Origin: an uncultured Lachnospiraceae bacterium | Lineage (GTDB): Bacteria > Bacillota > Clostridia > Lachnospirales > Lachnospiraceae | Direction: 5' to 3' | DNA: 64,000 nt | Assembly (NCBI GenBank): GCA_947385425.1 | Contig: CANDKY010000005.1 | Span: 1 to 64,000 of the forward strand | Part shown: piece by piece, positions 62,323-64,000 of the stretch | Layout of the letters: each line of letters begins with the position of its first letter | How positions within the stretch are numbered: the stretch's first letter is position 1 | Made by a program: the position numbers and the translations under genes | Notes under the pieces: model-generated | The model's database searches: none | Told to the model about the DNA's origin: nothing | The model's input: the letters and a program-made list of their open reading frames with translations, nothing else

Positions 62323-62571
62323 TTCATCATCAGGCAGCAAATTAATTTTTGCTGCCTGTTCTAATAGGAACTTGTACCTTTTCAGGACAGAGTTGACTTC
62401 ATAAATATAGCAGTCGATTAAATCCGGGTCTGTTACGCTGTCAAAGCCGGTATAGGCATCTTCCAGAGCACGGCGGGTTTTTTCCAGGTCTGCCAGGATA
62501 AGGTTTCTTTGGAGTTCTTTTTCACTTATTGCGGGAGCCGCATAAGCGGACGGACGGAAACATATTTTCAT
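62284..62571 (-). CDS. DUF2508 (YaaL-like) protein
   Basis: A 95-residue helical protein with the signature FDSVTDPDLIDCYIYEVNSV and RYKFLLEQA, as in Bacillus YaaL, normally encoded directly before bofA. Here it is read away from bofA (divergent) instead of in the same direction. AAAGAGGTG precedes ATG 62571. Its 3' end overlaps fliS by 39 bases. Function unknown. Confidence 0.82.
   Translation of the reverse strand: MKICFRPSAYAAPAISEKELQRNLILADLEKTRRALEDAYTGFDSVTDPDLIDCYIYEVNSVLKRYKFLLEQAAKINLLPDDELSAESPVNALIG
62331..62358. terminator. Hairpin inside the end of the DUF2508 gene, after fliS
   Basis: CAGGCAGCAAA (62331-62341) pairs perfectly with TTTGCTGCCTG (62348-62358) around a six-base loop, nine bases after the fliS stop. 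No long T-run follows, so it is a candidate terminator or RNA stabiliser that also codes for protein on the other strand. Confidence 0.55.
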
Positions 62572-62695
62572 GCTTACACCTCTTTACATTTTTTTCCTCT
62601 TTTTCTAAGTATAGACAGTAAGGAATCAAATATTCATGTAATATTAAAAAAGTACAGGTCATATAAATGAAATAAAGGCAGCAGGGAGAAGAAAA

Positions 62696-62968
62696 ATGGA
62701 TTATTATATGAGCGGAGTGATGATAGTGGCGGCCTGTATTTTTGTATTATTGATAGGGGCTTTCCGAAAACAGAAGGAATGGATTATCAATTTTGTTCTT
62801 CGGGCAGTGACGGGAACTGTGGCGGCCTTTTTTATCAATGCTTTTTTTGTTTCCAAGGGTGTTCTCATAGCGATCGGGATTAATCCGATTACTGTGATTA
62901 CATCGGGAATTTTAGGTTTTCCAGGGTTGATTATGCTCTATGGCATAAATCTTTATAAAATACTGTAA
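62696..62968 (+). CDS. bofA: Pro-sigma-K processing inhibitor BofA
   Basis: A 90-residue membrane protein with two or three helices and the BofA end motif INPITVITSGILGFPGLIMLYG. In Bacillus BofA holds the SpoIVFB protease inactive until late sporulation. Its presence suggests an organism able, or descended from one able, to sporulate. GGGAG lies before the ATG. It is divergent from the DUF2508 gene. Confidence 0.9.
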   Translation: MDYYMSGVMIVAACIFVLLIGAFRKQKEWIINFVLRAVTGTVAAFFINAFFVSKGVLIAIGINPITVITSGILGFPGLIMLYGINLYKIL

Positions 62969-63191
62969 AAGCAGCCGAAGATTTATTCATTGTCCGGAAA
63001 TACTGGACAAATCGGCATTTGGCGTTTATAATCAGTTATAACAGTTCAGGACATACAGAGTTTATATTCCAGAATGTATGGTTTCAGAATTTCAGAGAGC
63101 CGGCGGGTAAGAACCGGTATTCCATGGGACAGATGAATCGTCCCGGCAAATTCCAAATTATTGATTTGCAGAATACAGCAGGAAAGGGGAG

Positions 63192-63713
63192 ATGTGTATA
63201 TTCAATTTATTGTTACTGTTTCTATCAGTGGCGGCGGCCACAGATTTGTTCTTTGACAAGATATATAACGAATGGATTCTTCTTGCAATCCTGACAGGAT
63301 TGTCATATGCGCTGCAAAGCGGCGGGACAAGCGGCCTGACAGGGGCACTGGCTGCCATGTCTGTCCCCGTTTGTCTGCTGTATCCGTTATTTATGATAGG
63401 ATGCCTGGGCGCAGGGGATATCAAACTTCTGGCAGCAGTCGGGTGCTTTCTGCCCATAAAAGAAACGATGGCATGTCTGGGGATATCATTCTTTATCGGC
63501 GCTGTTTTCTCCCTTGCTAAAATGATAGCGGAGAGGAACTTTCTATTGCGGATAAGGTATCTCATATCGTATATCTGCGATGTTGCCGGAAGCGGTGAAT
63601 GGAAGCTTTACGAAGAAGATGCGGGGGAGGCGCGGGAAAGACGGAAAAGAAAGATTCATTTTGCCCTGCCTGTCCTGCTGGGTGTTTTATTTTACAAAGG
63701 GGGGATATATTAA
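63192..63713 (+). CDS. Prepilin peptidase, TadV/CpaA type (A24)
   Basis: A 173-residue membrane aspartic peptidase that trims Flp-type prepilins. The catalytic acids appear in AAATDLFFDKIYN and in the GxGD motif GCLGAGDIKLLAA; about five helices are seen. AAAGGGGAG precedes ATG 63192. The following gene starts inside its stop codon, so a Tad pilus operon begins here and runs off the window. Confidence 0.9.
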   Translation: MCIFNLLLLFLSVAAATDLFFDKIYNEWILLAILTGLSYALQSGGTSGLTGALAAMSVPVCLLYPLFMIGCLGAGDIKLLAAVGCFLPIKETMACLGISFFIGAVFSLAKMIAERNFLLRIRYLISYICDVAGSGEWKLYEEDAGEARERRKRKIHFALPVLLGVLFYKGGIY

Positions 63714-64000
63714 TGAAGAAGATTTTGGCGCTATGTGACGGAGAGCGGGATTATGTGTACCATCTGGCAGATTATCTGCAGAGGAAGGATACCTTTCCCT
63801 TTGCGGTATATTCTTTTACCGATACGGTTCAGCTAAAAAAATTTATGGACAACAATGAAGTGGAGCTGTTATTGGTAGGGGAAAATGTCTATGAGGAAGA
63901 TATGGAGGAGTTGCCCAAACGGCATATGGTGGTCTTGAATGAAAGCGGGAACGAGGTAGGAAGCCAGGTGGAAAACATTAATAAATATCAGGCTTCGGAA
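63713..64000 (+). CDS. Pilus-locus gene, start of a CpaE-like protein (partial)
   Basis: Only the first 96 codons are in the window. They read KKILALCDGERDYVYHLADY, then FPFAVYSFTDTVQLKKFMDN and LLLVGENVYEEDM, a receiver-like N-terminal domain such as precedes the ATPase domain of CpaE/MinD-type pilus proteins. Its ATG overlaps the TadV stop by one base. The ATPase part would lie beyond base 64000. Confidence 0.6.
   Translation, partial: MKKILALCDGERDYVYHLADYLQRKDTFPFAVYSFTDTVQLKKFMDNNEVELLLVGENVYEEDMEELPKRHMVVLNESGNEVGSQVENINKYQASE

Noticed and set aside
1..64000. CRISPR arrays
   Set aside because: No series of identical repeats with unique spacers of similar length was found; the only tandem arrays are the 29-bp and 15-bp units without spacers.

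Overview
The window looks like a chromosome segment of a low- to mid-GC, flagellated, probably spore-forming member of the Clostridia, most likely Lachnospiraceae. I judge this from the protein sequences (BofA/DUF2508 pair, DUF6240-like protein beside flagellin, CotH/VTC/DUF4956 trio, EFR1 ferredoxin, clustered large serine recombinases), the strong AGGAGG ribosome binding sites and the AT-rich sigma-A promoters. No rRNA operon is present; there is one tRNA (Lys, CTT anticodon).

Layout. 0.2-11 kb is chromosomal backbone: aldo/keto reductase, an NTF2-like protein, a flavodoxin-ferredoxin, a FabT-like MarR regulator with a perfect operator over its own promoter, an M3 peptidase, a DUF885 lipoprotein-like peptidase, an HtrA-like protein whose catalytic triad looks lost, YhaM and RlmD. 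At 10,955 the last 36 bases of rlmD begin a direct repeat of about 250 bp whose second copy lies at 23,114. Between the copies is a 12.16-kb integrated element. It holds an agr-like quorum-sensing remnant (response regulator, truncated sensor kinase, AgrB, no AgrD found), small mobile-element genes, two large serine recombinases plus the tail of a third, an AbiF-type HEPN abortive-infection protein preceded by a structured leader that looks like its partner ncRNA, and an IS with inverted ends next to a YhcG-nuclease remnant.

23.4-27.2 kb continues as a second, decayed accessory stretch: an XRE/HipA-like kinase pair, the first sixth of a VirB4-type conjugation ATPase, and a chain of broken genes (MATE pump, YesM/YesN two-component fusion, glyoxalase-family tail). 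Two copies of a 190-210 bp palindromic repeat bracket the L-rhamnose catabolic cluster (AraC regulator, rhaB, rhaA, rhaD; 27.3-31.9 kb).

32.4-51.7 kb is housekeeping and metal or stress functions: MazG, MATE, AlkD-like glycosylase, RlmI-like methyltransferase, VanZ-like protein, a DUF89 protein, a DUF2899 transporter with a Fur-family regulator, a FAD/Rieske oxidoreductase, a lone small serine recombinase, the CotH-VTC-DUF4956 operon, an NYN/LOTUS RNase-like protein, RarA, GNAT, tRNA-Lys, TatD and RsmA. 51.9-64 kb holds a 1,024-residue TPR protein ending in a degenerate AAA-like domain, GlgB, a flagellar block (DUF6240-like, flagellin, FliS) behind a sigma-D-like promoter and a structured leader, the DUF2508/BofA pair, and the start of a Tad-type pilus locus running off the window. 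Dispersed palindromic repeats of at least two families recur between genes.
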